Of a stretch of 64,000 bases of DNA, positions 63,268-64,000 are shown one piece after another. The notes below the pieces were generated by a model. That model did not search any database, was not told the origin of the DNA, and was given only the letters and a program-made list of their open reading frames with translations. Within the stretch, counting starts at the first letter, position 1; each line of letters starts with the position of its first letter. The DNA is from Pseudomonas sp. PD9R (GTDB taxonomy: Bacteria; Pseudomonadota; Gammaproteobacteria; Pseudomonadales; Pseudomonadaceae). The translations under genes and the position numbers were made by a program. Location of the stretch: NCBI RefSeq assembly GCF_019200975.1, contig NZ_JAHTMR010000005.1, positions 298,593 through 362,592 of the forward strand, in the 5' to 3' direction.

Positions 63268-63317
63268 ATGTGTCAGTTTTCGGTATTAGCTCTCCTAAAC
63301 CCGACAGACTCCGTGCT

Positions 63318-64000
63318 ATGTATTTTCAACGACGAACCATTCATAGCCACACCCCAAGGCTGACAGTCATTGATCCGCGCAGTTTGGCTGTGCGTTCGGT
63401 GACTTATTGCCGAGACGCAGAAAGTGAATCGGTCAACGCGCGGGTTAACCGTGCGGTCCACGACCCCGTGGGGCGTGCGATTGCGCAGTGGGATCCACGG
63501 TTGTTTCTGGATGCGCCGGCCTCGGCCAATCTGCTCAGCATTTATTCGCTGTCCGGAAATATTTTGACTACGAACAGCGTCGACGCCGGGCTGCGTATCG
63601 GTCTATTCGGCGAGGCCGGTCAACCGATTTGTAGCTGGGATGGCCGGGGTTCTCAGCGCTGGATGCACTACGACGCGCAGTTGCGACTGACGGTAATGTT
63701 CGAGCAGGCGGCGGGTGACGAGGCGGTTTGTGTGGAGCGATTGGGTTATGGCTCCAGTGATCAATCTTTCGCCGGGCACAACCAATGCGGGCAATTGATT
63801 CGTCACGATGATCCGGCAGGTGCTCAGTTTTTCACGGAGTTTGGATTGAATGGTGGAGCGCTGCAGCAGACTCGGCATTTTCTGAACGACCTGGCGACGC
63901 CCGACTGGCCCGAGTCGATTGCAGATCGTCAGCGATTGCTGGAACCGGGCGAAGGTGCCACCAGCCGTTCGCATTTCAATGCACTGGGCGAGGTGATCGA
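63318..64000 (+). CDS. TccC-like Rhs toxin 3 (3' partial)
   Basis: Open frame from ATG 63318 to the window end (227 codons seen) starting MYFQRRTIHSHTPRLTVIDP. It carries the same TccC-like N-terminus (HTPRLTVIDPRSLAVRSVTY) and continues nearly identical in DNA to gene 1 over much of 63530-64000. No frameshift or stop is visible. The tip that would define its toxin activity is outside the window. No strong ribosome site, so the exact start is less certain than the frame. Confidence 0.85.
   Translation, partial: MYFQRRTIHSHTPRLTVIDPRSLAVRSVTYCRDAESESVNARVNRAVHDPVGRAIAQWDPRLFLDAPASANLLSIYSLSGNILTTNSVDAGLRIGLFGEAGQPICSWDGRGSQRWMHYDAQLRLTVMFEQAAGDEAVCVERLGYGSSDQSFAGHNQCGQLIRHDDPAGAQFFTEFGLNGGALQQTRHFLNDLATPDWPESIADRQRLLEPGEGATSRSHFNALGEVI

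Noticed and set aside
63273..63461. 62-codon minus-strand frame before and inside toxin gene 3, considered as an immunity gene
   Set aside because: It overlaps the coding start of gene 3 in antisense, lacks a ribosome site and has no conserved look.

Overview
The window is a piece of a Pseudomonas chromosome, most likely the P. fluorescens group. Evidence for this: Pseudomonas-type synteny (trpS-zapE ... rplM-rpsI-petABC-sspAB; lpoA-yraN-gmhA-dolP facing rsmI; the complete dcw cluster), GC-rich codon use, and many intergenic REP elements of the 'GTAGGAGC...GGCTGCGATC' and 'TGTAGGAGCGAGGCTTGCCC' kinds typical of fluorescent pseudomonads. No tRNA genes, CRISPR arrays, transposases or phage genes were seen.

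Layout. 1-2.5 kb: end of trpS and zapE. 2.5-9.2 kb: an accessory metabolic block on the minus strand. It holds a GlxA-type AraC regulator, a flavin amino-acid oxidase/monooxygenase, a nitrilase-fold amidase, an internally duplicated membrane protein and an asparaginase. Two same-orientation 90-bp REP doublets lie at its edges. 9.3-12.7 kb: an LCAD-like acyl-CoA dehydrogenase, a Tas-like aldo/keto reductase, and ribosomal proteins L13/S9. 12.9-16.8 kb: cytochrome bc1 (petABC) and sspAB. 16.9-21.8 kb: dolP-gmhA-yraN-lpoA, then rsmI and RNase P RNA. 22.1-40.0 kb: the dcw cluster from mraZ to lpxC, almost without gaps, with a good promoter and three AAGTGG repeats ahead of mraZ. 40.1-42.1 kb: a membrane diguanylate cyclase and a small exported protein. 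42.3-48.6 kb: an adaptor-RND-response regulator-kinase operon. 48.9-55.1 kb: a LysR regulator facing an outer-membrane factor-FUSC-DUF1656-HlyD exporter operon (AaeXAB-like). 55.1-57.0 kb: a SnoaL-like protein, a short-chain dehydrogenase and a small membrane protein.

57.1-64.0 kb is the most striking part: three consecutive Rhs/YD-repeat genes whose N-termini look like the TccC subunit of insecticidal Tc toxins, the third cut by the window end. The first two share a nearly common core but end in unrelated, more AT-rich tips. One tip carries a Cys-His-Asp arrangement like papain-fold/deamidase toxins. The other carries a DVD motif in a context like clostridial-type glucosyltransferase toxins. 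Each gene is preceded, 51-55 bases before its start, by the same imperfect palindrome (CTGTAATTTCTGACAG or a close variant). No immunity-like gene lies between them. I read this as a multi-warhead, co-regulated set of probable anti-eukaryotic toxins, made by duplication and tip swapping.

The housekeeping half is conventional: envelope growth and division (dcw, lpoA, zapE), outer-membrane upkeep (dolP, lpxC), respiration (petABC) and translation. The accessory half is concerned with amino-acid breakdown, efflux and toxins. Functions outside the well-known families are inference from motifs and context, since no database search could be run.
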